This document shows positions 1 to 8,439 of a stretch of DNA of 64,000 bases, piece after piece. The notes under the pieces are model-generated. The model ran no database searches. It had not been told where the DNA came from and saw only the letters and a list, made by a program, of their open reading frames with translations. The stretch spans positions 1 to 64,000 of the forward strand of contig CAVEUM010000004.1 in NCBI GenBank assembly GCA_963618735.1. Reading direction: 5' to 3'. Position 1 is the first letter of the stretch; each line of letters opens with the position of its first letter. The translations under genes were made by a program, and so were the position numbers. The stretch comes from CAKUFA01 sp963618735. Its GTDB lineage: Bacteria; Bacillota; Clostridia; Christensenellales; Aristaeellaceae.

Positions 1-1173
1 ACGAGCGTTAGTGCGAGCCGCATCAAGGGTGTGATAGCGGAAGCTCAGCAGCTTCTTCGCAAGCTCAGGCATGGTCAGAATGAAGAAGGGCATCATGTAC
101 ATTTCCGTATCCCAAAAATAATGTCCTTCATACCCCTCTCCACTCAATCCCTTGGCAGCAATGCTGCAAACGCCGTCACGTCCTGCGGACTGGAAAAGCT
201 GGTACAGGTTAAACTGCATGGACAAGTTGGCGTCTTCATCACCGTCAATGTGCATATCGGCGCTATCCCAAAATTCTCTGCAGACTTTCTCCTGTTCCTG
301 ATACATTTCGTCCACATGACCGAAAGCAGACGTCATGGCAGCTTTTGCTGCGTCAAGCGGCTGCTGATAGCGGCGGCTATCCGCAAAGACGCTGTACTTG
401 ACAACGCGAAGAGTCTGTCCTTCCTGCAGCTTTACTTTTCCGTGGCAGGTGAAGCTGTGTGTCGCAGGATCATAATCAACAGATGTTTCCATGGGCAGAT
501 TGCTGTCATGCCGCACGCCGCTCACCAGTGTCAAATGGCTCTGCTTTGTCTGCACAGTAAGATAGGAAGCACCATCTTCCGTCGCATGTGCCACTGGCAT
601 TAGGTGACATTCACTTTCACCAGCCAGTCGAGGGTCGTTAGGATCTGCATAATTCTTCACCAATGCCAGCTGCGTACTGGTGAATTCCACCTCGCCGCTA
701 TAGTTGACAGGGGTCGCCTGATAATCAATGGTAAAGCATTCCGGGTATGCGAAGCTCGTCATGCGGCGGACACTGATTTCCGTCACCTTTCCCGAGGGAC
801 TGCACCAGGTAACATGACGTTCGGTGATGCCGCGATCCATGTCCAGAATGCGCTCGAAATGTGTCGTCTCACCAGCACCAATGCGGTACTCCTCCCCGCA
901 GAAAGAGAAGCGCATGCCCTGCGTATCCGCGGCATTGATCATTGATTCCTTCGTTTCGCAAACGTTGGTAAGCCGCTCCGCCTGCTTCATGGGTACATCT
1001 TCATAAAAGCCGTTCAGGTAAATGCCTCGCATGGTATTCATGCCTTCAGGCAGGCCTTCTTCCAGGGTTCCGCGAACGCCAATATAGCCGTTCGCATTGT
1101 GAAAAATGGTTTCCTGCAAGGCAAGATCCTTTGCATTCGGCGCAATCTGGCATTGACGATAGACACGCTGCAT
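1..1173 (-). CDS. Glycoside hydrolase family 65 phosphorylase, C-terminus cut off by window edge
   Basis: The first 391 residues of a GH65 protein run off the left edge, so the stop is not seen. GH65 enzymes phosphorolyse alpha-linked disaccharides (maltose, trehalose, kojibiose, nigerose) to beta-glucose-1-phosphate plus a sugar; the substrate cannot be told here. The N-terminal beta-sandwich is complete, and near residues 345-365 the family motif GYEGHYFWDTEMYMMPFF opens the (alpha/alpha)6 barrel. The catalytic acid and phosphate site lie beyond the edge. The ATG at 1173 follows a TAAAGGAG site and a good sigma-A promoter. It is divergent from the fucO-like gene. The cytoplasmic location and catabolic role are inferred from the family. 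Confidence 0.9.
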   Translation of the reverse strand, partial: MQRVYRQCQIAPNAKDLALQETIFHNANGYIGVRGTLEEGLPEGMNTMRGIYLNGFYEDVPMKQAERLTNVCETKESMINAADTQGMRFSFCGEEYRIGAGETTHFERILDMDRGITERHVTWCSPSGKVTEISVRRMTSFAYPECFTIDYQATPVNYSGEVEFTSTQLALVKNYADPNDPRLAGESECHLMPVAHATEDGASYLTVQTKQSHLTLVSGVRHDSNLPMETSVDYDPATHSFTCHGKVKLQEGQTLRVVKYSVFADSRRYQQPLDAAKAAMTSAFGHVDEMYQEQEKVCREFWDSADMHIDGDEDANLSMQFNLYQLFQSAGRDGVCSIAAKGLSGEGYEGHYFWDTEMYMMPFFILTMPELAKKLLSFRYHTLDAARTNAR

Positions 1174-1213
1174 AAGTCTATGCTCCTTTATGTCTTGTTT
1201 GGTATCAGCACCG

Positions 1214-1242
1214 ATTGTAAAAGTTGCGCAGGAAAAAGTCAA
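1214..1242 (-). promoter_or_regulatory. Sigma-A promoter for the GH65 gene
   Basis: On the minus strand, TTGACT (1237-1242) is separated by 17 bp from TACAAT (1214-1219), about 40 bp upstream of the GH65 start codon. Confidence 0.7.
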
Positions 1243-1287
1243 TAGATTTGCGCCTTAGAAACCCTGGAAACCTGTGAAACCGGCATC

Positions 1288-1304
1288 AAACAAAATTTTT
1301 GTTT
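1288..1304. promoter_or_regulatory. 17-bp perfect palindrome, possible operator
   Basis: AAACAAAATTTTTGTTT is a perfect odd-length palindrome centred on 1296. It sits between the divergent GH65 and fucO-like genes, just upstream of a TTGACA hexamer at 1315-1320. A repressor site for sugar genes is a guess from position and symmetry only. Confidence 0.3.
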
Positions 1305-1345
1305 TCAGCAGGGATTGACAAAGAAATGTCGAACAATGCAAATAG

Positions 1346-1355
1346 NNNNNNNNNN
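1346..1355. other. Assembly gap (10 N)
   Basis: Ten undetermined bases lie 41 bp upstream of the fucO-like start codon. The true distance and sequence are unknown, and the -10 element that should follow TTGACA at 1315-1320 may be hidden here. Confidence 0.95.
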
Positions 1356-1396
1356 TTTGTCCGTGATCAACGGAACATCATGAGGAGGTTATTCCA

Positions 1397-2545
1397 ATGG
1401 CGAATCGTATCGTTTTGAACCCCATTTCCTATCATGGCCGTGGCGCTATCGAATCCATCGTTCCTGAGGTGGAGGGCCGCGGACTGAAGAAGGCTTTCGT
1501 TTGCTCTGACCCTGACCTGCTGAAGTTCGGCGTTACCAAGAAGGTAACGGATGTGCTGGACAAGGCTGGCCTTGACTACGAAGTCTATTCCAACATCAAG
1601 CCCAACCCCACCATCGAGAATGTGCAGACTGGTGTGGCTGCCTACAAGGCCAGCGGCGCTGACTACATCATCGCCATCGGCGGCGGTTCTTCCATGGACA
1701 CTGCCAAGGCTGTTGGCATTATCATCAACAACCCCGAGTTCGCTGATGTGCGTTCTCTGGAAGGTGTTGCTCCCACTAAGAACAAGACTGTGTTCACCAT
1801 TGCTGTGCCTACCACCGCTGGTACGGCTGCTGAGGTGACCATCAACTACGTGATTACCGACGTGGAGAAGAAGCGTAAGTTCGTTTGTGTGGACGTGCAT
1901 GACATCCCCGAGGTCGCTGTGGTTGACCCTGATATGATGTCCACCATGCCCAAGGGCCTGACGGCTGCTACCGGCATGGACGCGCTGACCCACGCCATCG
2001 AAGGCTTCACCACCAAGGCTGCCTGGGAAATGACCGATATGTTCCATCTGAAGGCCATCGAGATCATCTCCAAGTCTCTGCGCGGCGCTGTTGCCGGCAC
2101 CGATGAAGGCCGTGACGGCATGGCTCTGGGTCAGTATGTGGCCGGCATGGGCTTCAGCAACGTGGGTCTGGGCATCGTGCACTCCATGGCTCACTGCCTG
2201 GGCGCTGTGTATGACACGCCTCACGGTGTTGCCAATGCCATCCTGCTGCCTACCGTTATGGAATACAACGCTCCTGTAACCGGCGACAAGTACAAGTACA
2301 TTGCTGCCGCCATGGGCGTGGAAGGCACTGAAAAGATGACGCAGGATGAATACCGCAAGGCCGCTGTGGACGCTGTGAAGAAGCTGGCTGCTGATGTGGG
2401 CATTCCTGCTGACCTGAAGGCCATTGTGAACCCCGCTGACCTGGACTTCCTGGCTGAATCCGCCTACGCTGACGCTTGCCGTCCCGGCAACCCCCGTGAC
2501 ACCAGCCCTGAAGAAATCAAGGAACTGTACAAGAAGCTGCTGTAA
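1397..2545 (+). CDS. fucO: Iron-dependent alcohol dehydrogenase, lactaldehyde reductase (FucO) type
   Basis: A 382-residue group III alcohol dehydrogenase, the same length as E. coli FucO and closely similar along its length as far as I can recall that sequence. FucO reduces L-lactaldehyde to L-1,2-propanediol with NADH at the end of fucose or rhamnose catabolism. The Rossmann nucleotide motif GGGSSMDTAK is at 95-104. Putative iron ligands are Asp195 and His199 (GMDALTHAIEG), His262 and His276. The start follows ATGAGGAGG. No fucose or rhamnose genes are nearby, so the aldehyde handled in vivo is uncertain; a general propanediol or butanol dehydrogenase is possible. It is probably monocistronic, with a terminator right after. 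Confidence 0.9.
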   Translation: MANRIVLNPISYHGRGAIESIVPEVEGRGLKKAFVCSDPDLLKFGVTKKVTDVLDKAGLDYEVYSNIKPNPTIENVQTGVAAYKASGADYIIAIGGGSSMDTAKAVGIIINNPEFADVRSLEGVAPTKNKTVFTIAVPTTAGTAAEVTINYVITDVEKKRKFVCVDVHDIPEVAVVDPDMMSTMPKGLTAATGMDALTHAIEGFTTKAAWEMTDMFHLKAIEIISKSLRGAVAGTDEGRDGMALGQYVAGMGFSNVGLGIVHSMAHCLGAVYDTPHGVANAILLPTVMEYNAPVTGDKYKYIAAAMGVEGTEKMTQDEYRKAAVDAVKKLAADVGIPADLKAIVNPADLDFLAESAYADACRPGNPRDTSPEEIKELYKKLL

Positions 2546-2563
2546 TCAGTATTTCCAACGAGA

Positions 2564-2600
2564 AAGCAAGCCTTTGAATTTTCAGAGGCTTGCTTTTTTT
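2564..2600 (+). terminator. Rho-independent terminator after fucO
   Basis: AAGCAAGCCTTTG pairs with CAGAGGCTTGCTT (2583-2595) and is followed by a T run to 2600. Confidence 0.85.
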
Positions 2601-2675
2601 GCGTTTTCTATGGTATTTCCGCAGAAAATAGGATACAATAGGCTCAGCAAAACTCGTTTCCGGGAGGTGAAGCGA

Positions 2676-4034
2676 ATGGAGAATAAAAAACTGACTGTGA
2701 AGGAATACGTCTGCATTGCGAGCATGCTCTTCGGCCTGTTCTTTGGCGCGGGCAATCTTATTTTTCCTATTCACATGGGACAAATGGCAGGAAGCAACGT
2801 GTTCTCGGCATCGCTGGGATTTTTGATTACAGGCGTTGGCATGCCGTTACTGGCCGTTGCTGCCTTGGGCATTAGCCGAAGCAACGGCGTCTACCAGCTC
2901 AGCTGCAACATCAGCAAAAAATACGGCACGTTTTTCTCAAGCCTGTTGTATTTAACCATTGGCCCGTTTTTCGCCATTCCGCGCTGTGCCGCCACGTCCT
3001 TCACCGTAGGCATTGAGCATTTCTTTCCTGAAAATGCGCAGATGGCTTTGTGGATTTTCTCCCTGCTGTTCTTTGCGGTGGTGCTGATTTTATCCCTGCG
3101 TCCAGGAAAAATTCTTACGTGGGTCGGGAAAATCCTGAATCCGCTGTTTCTTGTTTTTCTCGGCATTTTGGTCGTTGTTGTCCTGCTCAATCCTTCGGCA
3201 GATGTATCGCAGCTCGCAGCAGAAGGCGATTACATTGCCCAGCCCTTCTTTAGTGGATTTCTGGAAGGTTACAACACCATGGATGCCTTAGCAGGACTTG
3301 CTTTCGGCATTGTGGTGGTACAGGTCATCCGTGACCTTGGCGTAACAGACCCAAAGCATGTGGCAGGTGCTACCGTGCGTTCTGGCATTTTCAGCTGCCT
3401 TTTGATGGCGCTGATTTATGTCGCCGTAACTGTTGTCGGTGCACAAAGCCGCGGCTTATTTGCCACCAGTGCCAACGGCGGCATTGCCCTGGCGCAGATT
3501 GCGGATTATTATCTGGGGGATGTTGGTGCGTGGATGCTGGCAGCCATTGTTACGCTTGCCTGCCTGAAGACAGCCGTCGGCCTCATCACCAGCTGTGCAG
3601 AAGGATTTGCTGCCATGTTTTCCCACGGGCCATGCTACCGTACGTGGGCGATCATCTTTTCTGTGGGCGCGTTTTTCATTGCAACCATCGGACTGAACGC
3701 CATTACAGCCTGGTCTCTGCCTGTACTGATGTTCCTATACCCGCTGGCGATTACGCTGATTCTGTTGACACTCCTCGGGCGGTTCTTTCAGCACGATCGT
3801 GTGGTCTATGTCTGTGTGACGGCGCTGACGCTCATTGCGTCCCTTTACGACCTGTTGCGCACCTTGCCTGAAAACATCCGTGCACTGTGCCATCTGGATG
3901 GAATGATTGATGCCGTCGGAAAGATTTTACCCTTTGCCGATCTTGGTCTGGCCTGGATTTGCCCTGCGTTGCTCGGACTGGTCGTCGGCCTGATCATCCA
4001 CTGGTGCAAAGCAAAGGAAAAGGCCATTGCATAA
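2676..4034 (+). CDS. brnQ: Branched-chain amino acid transporter, LIVCS family (BrnQ)
   Basis: A 452-residue, very hydrophobic protein with about 12 membrane helices and the family N-terminal signature FGLFFGAGNLIFP, followed by GPFFAIPRCAATSF. BrnQ proteins are Na+- or H+-coupled symporters for leucine, isoleucine and valine in the cytoplasmic membrane. The frame is open far upstream into the end of fucO, but the ATG at 2676 follows GGGAGGTGA and begins with the expected short cytoplasmic segment MENKKLTVKEY, so I chose it. Upstream is a TACAAT -10 (2634-2639) with only a poor -35. It stands alone between two terminators. Confidence 0.93.
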   Translation: MENKKLTVKEYVCIASMLFGLFFGAGNLIFPIHMGQMAGSNVFSASLGFLITGVGMPLLAVAALGISRSNGVYQLSCNISKKYGTFFSSLLYLTIGPFFAIPRCAATSFTVGIEHFFPENAQMALWIFSLLFFAVVLILSLRPGKILTWVGKILNPLFLVFLGILVVVVLLNPSADVSQLAAEGDYIAQPFFSGFLEGYNTMDALAGLAFGIVVVQVIRDLGVTDPKHVAGATVRSGIFSCLLMALIYVAVTVVGAQSRGLFATSANGGIALAQIADYYLGDVGAWMLAAIVTLACLKTAVGLITSCAEGFAAMFSHGPCYRTWAIIFSVGAFFIATIGLNAITAWSLPVLMFLYPLAITLILLTLLGRFFQHDRVVYVCVTALTLIASLYDLLRTLPENIRALCHLDGMIDAVGKILPFADLGLAWICPALLGLVVGLIIHWCKAKEKAIA

Positions 4035-4035
4035 T

Positions 4036-4073
4036 AAAAAGAGCCGGTGTCGCAAATGGCACTGGCTCTTTTT
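4036..4073. terminator. Bidirectional terminator between brnQ and the Cys-cluster gene
   Basis: AAAAAGAGCCGGTG pairs with CACTGGCTCTTTTT (4060-4073). The A run at one end and T run at the other serve both converging transcripts. Confidence 0.85.
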
Positions 4074-4074
4074 A

Positions 4075-4539
4075 TTAACCTTCATATTGCTCCAGGACGT
4101 TTTTCAGGCTTTCCGCCCGATAGCCCCAACCGATCTGGTTCATGCCATCCCGCAAATGCTCCGCATCTTCCTGCGTAAAGCTCGTTCCCAGCTTTTCCGC
4201 AAGGTTGCAGATGCGTCTGAGCAACTCCAGCTTCAGCGCGGTCACTTCTTCCCCATCCTCTGTGAGGCGTGCAAAATCATAGTCATCAGAGCGTCCGCAC
4301 GGGTGAGGACATGTCGCACAGTCGGGAAGAAGGTGAAGTTTTTCCGTGCGAACGCGTTTCAACGAATCCGCAAGAAGCACTTCGTCCGCATTGTGCAGGT
4401 GAGCAAGCGCCTCCATCATCGCATTGGGAGCATCAGGGGCAGGAAGAGCCTCCTGGGATTCCATGGCGCGTGCCAACCCAATAATGGCGCAGAACAGCTC
4501 CTGCTGAGCTTTGTTCATAGAAATTTCCTGTGCAGGCAT
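4075..4539 (-). CDS. Conserved-looking hypothetical protein with a C-x2-C-x3-C cluster
   Basis: I do not recognise this 154-residue protein. It looks cytoplasmic and mainly alpha-helical, with no signal peptide or membrane helix. A compact cysteine motif, DCATCPHPCGRSDDYDF, places Cys74, Cys77 and Cys81 together, with acidic residues after them, suggesting a zinc or iron-sulfur site. The C-terminus (EHLRDGMNQIGWGYRAESLK) is amphipathic helix. The start has a perfect AAGGAGG site (4546-4552). It lies downstream of galE on the same strand but behind galE's terminator, so it is probably transcribed separately or by read-through. Confidence 0.6.
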   Translation of the reverse strand: MPAQEISMNKAQQELFCAIIGLARAMESQEALPAPDAPNAMMEALAHLHNADEVLLADSLKRVRTEKLHLLPDCATCPHPCGRSDDYDFARLTEDGEEVTALKLELLRRICNLAEKLGTSFTQEDAEHLRDGMNQIGWGYRAESLKNVLEQYEG

Positions 4540-4573
4540 GTGAACCTCCTTGCATTCATCATCATTGTTCCAT

Positions 4574-4602
4574 AAAAAATCCGCGCAGATTGTCCTGCGC
4601 GG
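4574..4602 (-). terminator. Terminator after galE
   Basis: CCGCGCAG (4581-4588) and CTGCGCGG (4595-4602) form a perfect stem; on the minus strand it is followed by a T run (4575-4580). Confidence 0.85.
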
Positions 4603-4619
4603 AAAATAACAGTCAGACG

Positions 4620-5636
4620 TCAGTCGTCATAACCATTGGGATTCATGGTCTGATAATGCCAGGAATCGCGGCACATGGACTCCAGATTTTTCTCGGCCTT
4701 CCAGCCCAGCAGCTTTTCAGCCTTGGCAGGATCAGCATAGCAGGCGTCCACATCGCCAGCGCGGCGAGGCGCAATAACGTAAGGGACATCCACCTTGTTG
4801 ACCTTCACAAAAGCATTCACAATGTCCAGCACGCTATAGCCGATGCCCGTGCCCAGGTTGATGATTTCGCAGCCCGTATGCTCCGCAGCATAGGCACAAG
4901 CCTTCACATGACCCTTAGCCAAATCCACCACATGGATGTAATCACGGACACCCGTGCCATCAGGCGTGTTGTAATCATTGCCATAAACAGACAGCTGCTT
5001 CAGCTGACCAGCGGCCACCTTGGCAATATAGGGCATCAGGTTATTGGGGATGCCATTGGGATTCTCGCCAATCAGGCCGCTTTCATGGGCACCGATAGGA
5101 TTGAAGTACCGCAGCAGCACAACGCTCCAATCAGGATTTGCCGCAACAACGCCCTGCAGGATCTTCTCAATCATGTACTTCGTCCAGCCATAGGGATTCG
5201 TGCAGCCCTTGCAGAACATGTCTTCACGCAGCGGCACTTCATCAGGCACACCGTAAACCGTAGCAGAGGAGGAGAACACAATGCGCTTGCAGTCATGTGC
5301 GCGCATCACCTCGCACAGCGTCAGCGTAGAATCCAGGTTATTGCGGTAGTACTCCAGCGGCTTCTGCACGCTCTCGCCCACTGCCTTCAAGCCTGCAAAA
5401 TGGATGACAGCATCAAACTTGTTTTCTTCAAAGATGCGGTTCATGGCATCCTTGTCACAGCAGTCTGCGCAATAGGACTTCACGTCCTTGCCCGTGATTT
5501 TCTTCACGCGCTCAAGGGCTTCGGGCTTGCTGTTCACATAGTTATCAACAACTACCACACTGTGTCCAGCTTCAAGAAGCTCCACACACGTATGGGAGCC
5601 GATGAATCCGGCACCACCAGTCAGCAGAATATTCAT
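4620..5636 (-). CDS. galE: UDP-glucose 4-epimerase
   Basis: A 338-residue extended short-chain dehydrogenase that interconverts UDP-glucose and UDP-galactose (Leloir pathway and glycan precursor supply). The NAD-binding motif TGGAGFIGSH is at 6-15, and the catalytic residues Ser124 (FSSSATVYG), Tyr149 and Lys153 (YGWTK) are all present. The open frame extends 41 codons upstream, but the ATG at 5636 has GAAGGAGGATG in front and gives the normal N-terminus, so I took it. It is not next to galK or galT, which suggests a housekeeping role in surface-glycan synthesis as much as in galactose use. Confidence 0.96.
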   Translation of the reverse strand: MNILLTGGAGFIGSHTCVELLEAGHSVVVVDNYVNSKPEALERVKKITGKDVKSYCADCCDKDAMNRIFEENKFDAVIHFAGLKAVGESVQKPLEYYRNNLDSTLTLCEVMRAHDCKRIVFSSSATVYGVPDEVPLREDMFCKGCTNPYGWTKYMIEKILQGVVAANPDWSVVLLRYFNPIGAHESGLIGENPNGIPNNLMPYIAKVAAGQLKQLSVYGNDYNTPDGTGVRDYIHVVDLAKGHVKACAYAAEHTGCEIINLGTGIGYSVLDIVNAFVKVNKVDVPYVIAPRRAGDVDACYADPAKAEKLLGWKAEKNLESMCRDSWHYQTMNPNGYDD

Positions 5637-5679
5637 CAGACATCCTCCTTCGCTATGACGCGATCTTTTCCACTTAGAT

Positions 5680-5708
5680 ATTTTATTCCAATCATACCTA
5701 ATGCGCAA
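5680..5708 (-). promoter_or_regulatory. Sigma-A promoter for galE
   Basis: On the minus strand, TTGCGC (5703-5708), a 17-bp spacer, then TAAAAT (5680-5685), about 45 bp before the start codon. Confidence 0.6.
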
Positions 5709-5730
5709 GGGGCAGGAAGCATTTTTTTGT

Positions 5731-5763
5731 AAAAAAAGCGATGCCTCACAATAAGGCATCGCT
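5731..5763 (-). terminator. Terminator after psuK-psuG
   Basis: AGCGATGCCT (5737-5746) and AGGCATCGCT (5754-5763) are perfect arms; the minus-strand transcript ends in a run of seven T. Confidence 0.85.
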
Positions 5764-5830
5764 CATTTTCTTTCAGCTTAGACACGTGCATGAACGTTTG
5801 ATACAAAAACGTCCCTCACGTACGGCCATC

Positions 5831-6748
5831 TTACCGGCACATAGCCTTGGCAACCTCTGCGCCCAGACGGACATTGTTGTACACCAGCTGAATGTTGGCC
5901 TCCAGGCTCTTGCCTGCGGTCAGCTTCTGAATCTTGTCCAGCAGGAAAGGCGTGGTTGCCTTGCCGTGGATGCCCTTTTCCTCGCACTCGCGAACAGCAG
6001 CATCAATATTGGCATTGATGTAGTCCGCATCCATGGAGTACTCTTCGGGAATAGGATTCGTCACCAGCATGCCGCCCTGCAGGCCGCACTCCAGCTTCAC
6101 CTTGAAGGCATCTGCGATCTCTTCAGGCGTATCCAGACGATAATCCACAGAGAACTGAGAATGTGCGGTGTAGAAGGCCGGCAGCTCCTTGGTGCGATAG
6201 CCGATGACCGGCACACCCTTGGTTTCCAGATATTCCAGAGTCAATCCCAGGTCCAGAATGGACTTAGCACCAGCGCAGATGACCATCACAGGGGTCATGG
6301 CCAGCTCTTCCAGGTCGGCGGAAATATCCATGGTGGTTTCAGCGCCGCGGTGCACGCCGCCGATGCCGCCCGTAGCGAACACCTTCACGCCGGCCATAGC
6401 AGCGGCGATCATGGTGGTGGTCACGGTCGTAGCGCCATCCTCGCCCTTAGCGAGCAGCACAGGCAGGTCACGGCGGCTGGCCTTGGGCACATCCAGGCCG
6501 CGCTTGCCCAGGTACTCAATCTGCTCAGGGGTGCAGCCCACCGTCAGCTTGCCCTTGATGATCGCAATCGTAGCAGGGGTGGCACCATTGTCGCGGATGA
6601 TCTTTTCCACATTCAGTGCGGTTTCCACATTCTTGGGATAAGGCATGCCGTGGGAAATGATGGTAGACTCCAAAGCCACAACAGGCTTACCTGCATCCAA
6701 AGCAGCCTGAACCTCAGGCGAAACAGCAAGATACTTGTTCAAATTCAT
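5831..6748 (-). CDS. psuG: Pseudouridine-5'-phosphate glycosidase
   Basis: A 305-residue PsuG/IndA-family enzyme. It splits the C-C glycosidic bond of pseudouridine 5'-phosphate to uracil and ribose 5-phosphate, using a lysine that forms an imine with the ribose and a bound Mn2+. Family blocks are VVALESTIISHGMPYP (about 23-38), KASRRDLPVLLAKGEDGATT (about 89-108), FATGGIGGVHRG, and the C-terminal TPFLLDKI. The GGAGG ribosome-binding site lies inside the end of psuK, and only 3 bp separate the two genes, so they form one operon. The pair salvages pseudouridine from RNA turnover. No pseudouridine transporter is beside it. Confidence 0.95.
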   Translation of the reverse strand: MNLNKYLAVSPEVQAALDAGKPVVALESTIISHGMPYPKNVETALNVEKIIRDNGATPATIAIIKGKLTVGCTPEQIEYLGKRGLDVPKASRRDLPVLLAKGEDGATTVTTTMIAAAMAGVKVFATGGIGGVHRGAETTMDISADLEELAMTPVMVICAGAKSILDLGLTLEYLETKGVPVIGYRTKELPAFYTAHSQFSVDYRLDTPEEIADAFKVKLECGLQGGMLVTNPIPEEYSMDADYINANIDAAVRECEEKGIHGKATTPFLLDKIQKLTAGKSLEANIQLVYNNVRLGAEVAKAMCR

Positions 6749-6751
6749 GGT

Positions 6752-7693
6752 TCATTCCTCCGTTTGTTTCATGAGTTGAATTACCTGCTCCATGGTAACC
6801 GTTGGGCTGACAGCGCTTTCCGCCTCAGCACAAACGGCCGATGCAGCCTGACCCATATGAGCCATGTCGCGAATGTCTTTTCCCATGGCACAGGCCATGA
6901 CGGCAGCAGCAATGAAAGCATCGCCGCAACCGGTCGTGTTTACAATGTTCGCGGGACAGCAGGGCTGAATACCGCTCTTGACACCGTCCGTGTAGTAGAC
7001 ACCCAGACCGCCAAGGGAGATAAAGACCCGCTTGACACCGGAAGCAAGCAGCACCTTACCCGCCTCTTCCAAGCCGTCCGTACCGGAAATGGTCACGCCC
7101 GTCAGAAGACTCGCTTCAGGACGATTGGGCTTCATGGTTGTGAAGGATCCCAGGCAGTCGCGAAGCTTGCCTGCCTTCTTCACCGATACAGGATCCGCTG
7201 CCATAGGCGCCTTGCAATTTTCTGCAAGCCAGTGAACAGCGCTTTCAGGGATGTTGGCATCCACTACCACCATATCGGCAGCATTCAGCACATTCAGGTG
7301 CTCAGCCAAATACGCCGGCGTGATGCTGTCGCAAATGCTCATGTCAGACACAGCTGCGTAGATCTCACCGTCTGCGTCATTCAGGCACAGATAGGTGCTG
7401 GTGCGCCCGCCGGGCACGATTTTGGCATACTGCAAATCAATACCCATTGCCGCACATTCCTGCCGCGCATGAATCGCATGGGCATCCTCGCCCAGGACGG
7501 TCAGCATCGTTACCTTAGCGCCAAGGCGTGCAAGATTCTCAGCAATGTTTCGTCCCACACCGCCGAGGGTCACCTTCACTCGGCCAGGATTGGAATCGCC
7601 GTGCATCATTTTGGTATCCGTCGTGCCGCTGATGTCCACATTAATGGCGCCGACGACAACCATGTTCAGCTGCTGCAATTTGTTCACTTCCAT
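6752..7693 (-). CDS. psuK: PfkB-family kinase, pseudouridine kinase
   Basis: A 313-residue ribokinase-fold (PfkB) protein. The substrate-side glycine motif GGVGRNIAENLARLG is near residues 44-58, and the C-terminal signature NTTGCGDAFIAA, near 252-263, holds the catalytic Asp and anion hole. PfkB kinases phosphorylate sugars or nucleosides; the tight pairing with psuG identifies this one as the kinase making pseudouridine 5'-phosphate from pseudouridine. Many PsuK proteins carry an N-terminal helix-turn-helix; this one does not. The ATG at 7693 is 13 nt from GGAAGG, and a strong promoter lies just upstream. First gene of the psuKG operon. Confidence 0.92.
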   Translation of the reverse strand: MEVNKLQQLNMVVVGAINVDISGTTDTKMMHGDSNPGRVKVTLGGVGRNIAENLARLGAKVTMLTVLGEDAHAIHARQECAAMGIDLQYAKIVPGGRTSTYLCLNDADGEIYAAVSDMSICDSITPAYLAEHLNVLNAADMVVVDANIPESAVHWLAENCKAPMAADPVSVKKAGKLRDCLGSFTTMKPNRPEASLLTGVTISGTDGLEEAGKVLLASGVKRVFISLGGLGVYYTDGVKSGIQPCCPANIVNTTGCGDAFIAAAVMACAMGKDIRDMAHMGQAASAVCAEAESAVSPTVTMEQVIQLMKQTEE

Positions 7694-7735
7694 TTCTCTG
7701 GGAGTACCTTCCCTCTCAAGCAGAAAGGCAATACT

Positions 7736-7764
7736 ATTATGAAACAGTCATGCTGGAATGTCAA
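7736..7764 (-). promoter_or_regulatory. Strong sigma-A promoter for psuKG
   Basis: Consensus TTGACA (minus strand, 7759-7764), 17-bp spacer, CATAAT (7736-7741). Confidence 0.8.
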
Positions 7765-7811
7765 GCGCGTGAACAGAATTTCCCGCCAGTCCGCCTTCTC
7801 CGGGTGATGAC

Positions 7812-7840
7812 TTGCCGTAATAAAAAAATAAGTGTATAAT
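7812..7840 (+). promoter_or_regulatory. Sigma-A promoter for the 7895 gene
   Basis: TTGCCG (7812-7817), 17-bp spacer, perfect TATAAT (7835-7840), divergent from the psuKG promoter. Confidence 0.8.
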
Positions 7841-7894
7841 GAGGAAGAAGAAACGTCCGTGCGGCGTTGTAATAGAGAAGAAGGAGGCTGAAAG

Positions 7895-8434
7895 ATGAAG
7901 TATCTTCGCCGCATGATTTGGTATATCGCATCGCGCTTGTTTTTGATCTGCCTGGTGCTGGGCATGATGGTTGTTACGTTTTATTACGCCATGAATCTGA
8001 CCAACATCTACGTTGTGCTGAAAGACGGCATGGCGCTTCGGGCTCAGGTGGTCATGATGGATGAAGACGCCTCCGAGCTCACCAAGTATTTCCAGCAGAG
8101 CTTTCTCCAGCAGGATTCTGTTCTGTTGGCCGTGGAGCAGGGAAATTCGCCCTACAAGGATTATAATGTTCGCGGCATCGACCATCGGCTTAATATGGAA
8201 TTCACCTGGGTGTGGCCTTGGGATACCACCGCGCGGGTGGTCATCACCGAACAAATTCCCCGCATTGACGGACGTGCCAAGGGCAGCACAGCCGAGGAAT
8301 TGGTTGCCGCAGGCGGCAGCAGCGCACTGTATCCGCCTTCTTGGCAGGGTGGAAAATACCGTGTGGTTCTCGTGAAAGAAAACGGTCAGTGGCACATCAA
8401 GAGCCTGACCCTGCTTGAGCGATTATCTGAATAG
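7895..8434 (+). CDS. Membrane-anchored hypothetical protein
   Basis: I do not recognise this 179-residue protein. A positive N-terminus (MKYLRRMIWYIASR) and one hydrophobic helix at about 12-33 give a signal-anchor; the remaining 145 residues should lie outside the membrane. That part has aromatic-rich beta-like stretches (MEFTWVWPWDTTARVVI) and a C-terminal GGKYRVVLVKENGQWHI, and no cysteines or known catalytic motifs. The start follows AGAAGGAGG and a consensus promoter, and a terminator follows, so it is a single-gene unit. It could be a small envelope or spore-related protein; the sequence does not decide. Confidence 0.65.
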   Translation: MKYLRRMIWYIASRLFLICLVLGMMVVTFYYAMNLTNIYVVLKDGMALRAQVVMMDEDASELTKYFQQSFLQQDSVLLAVEQGNSPYKDYNVRGIDHRLNMEFTWVWPWDTTARVVITEQIPRIDGRAKGSTAEELVAAGGSSALYPPSWQGGKYRVVLVKENGQWHIKSLTLLERLSE

Positions 8435-8439
8435 AAACA

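Noticed and set aside
5741..7807. Plus-strand open frame across psuG and psuK
   Set aside because: It crosses two well-supported minus-strand genes and their junction and shows no domain.
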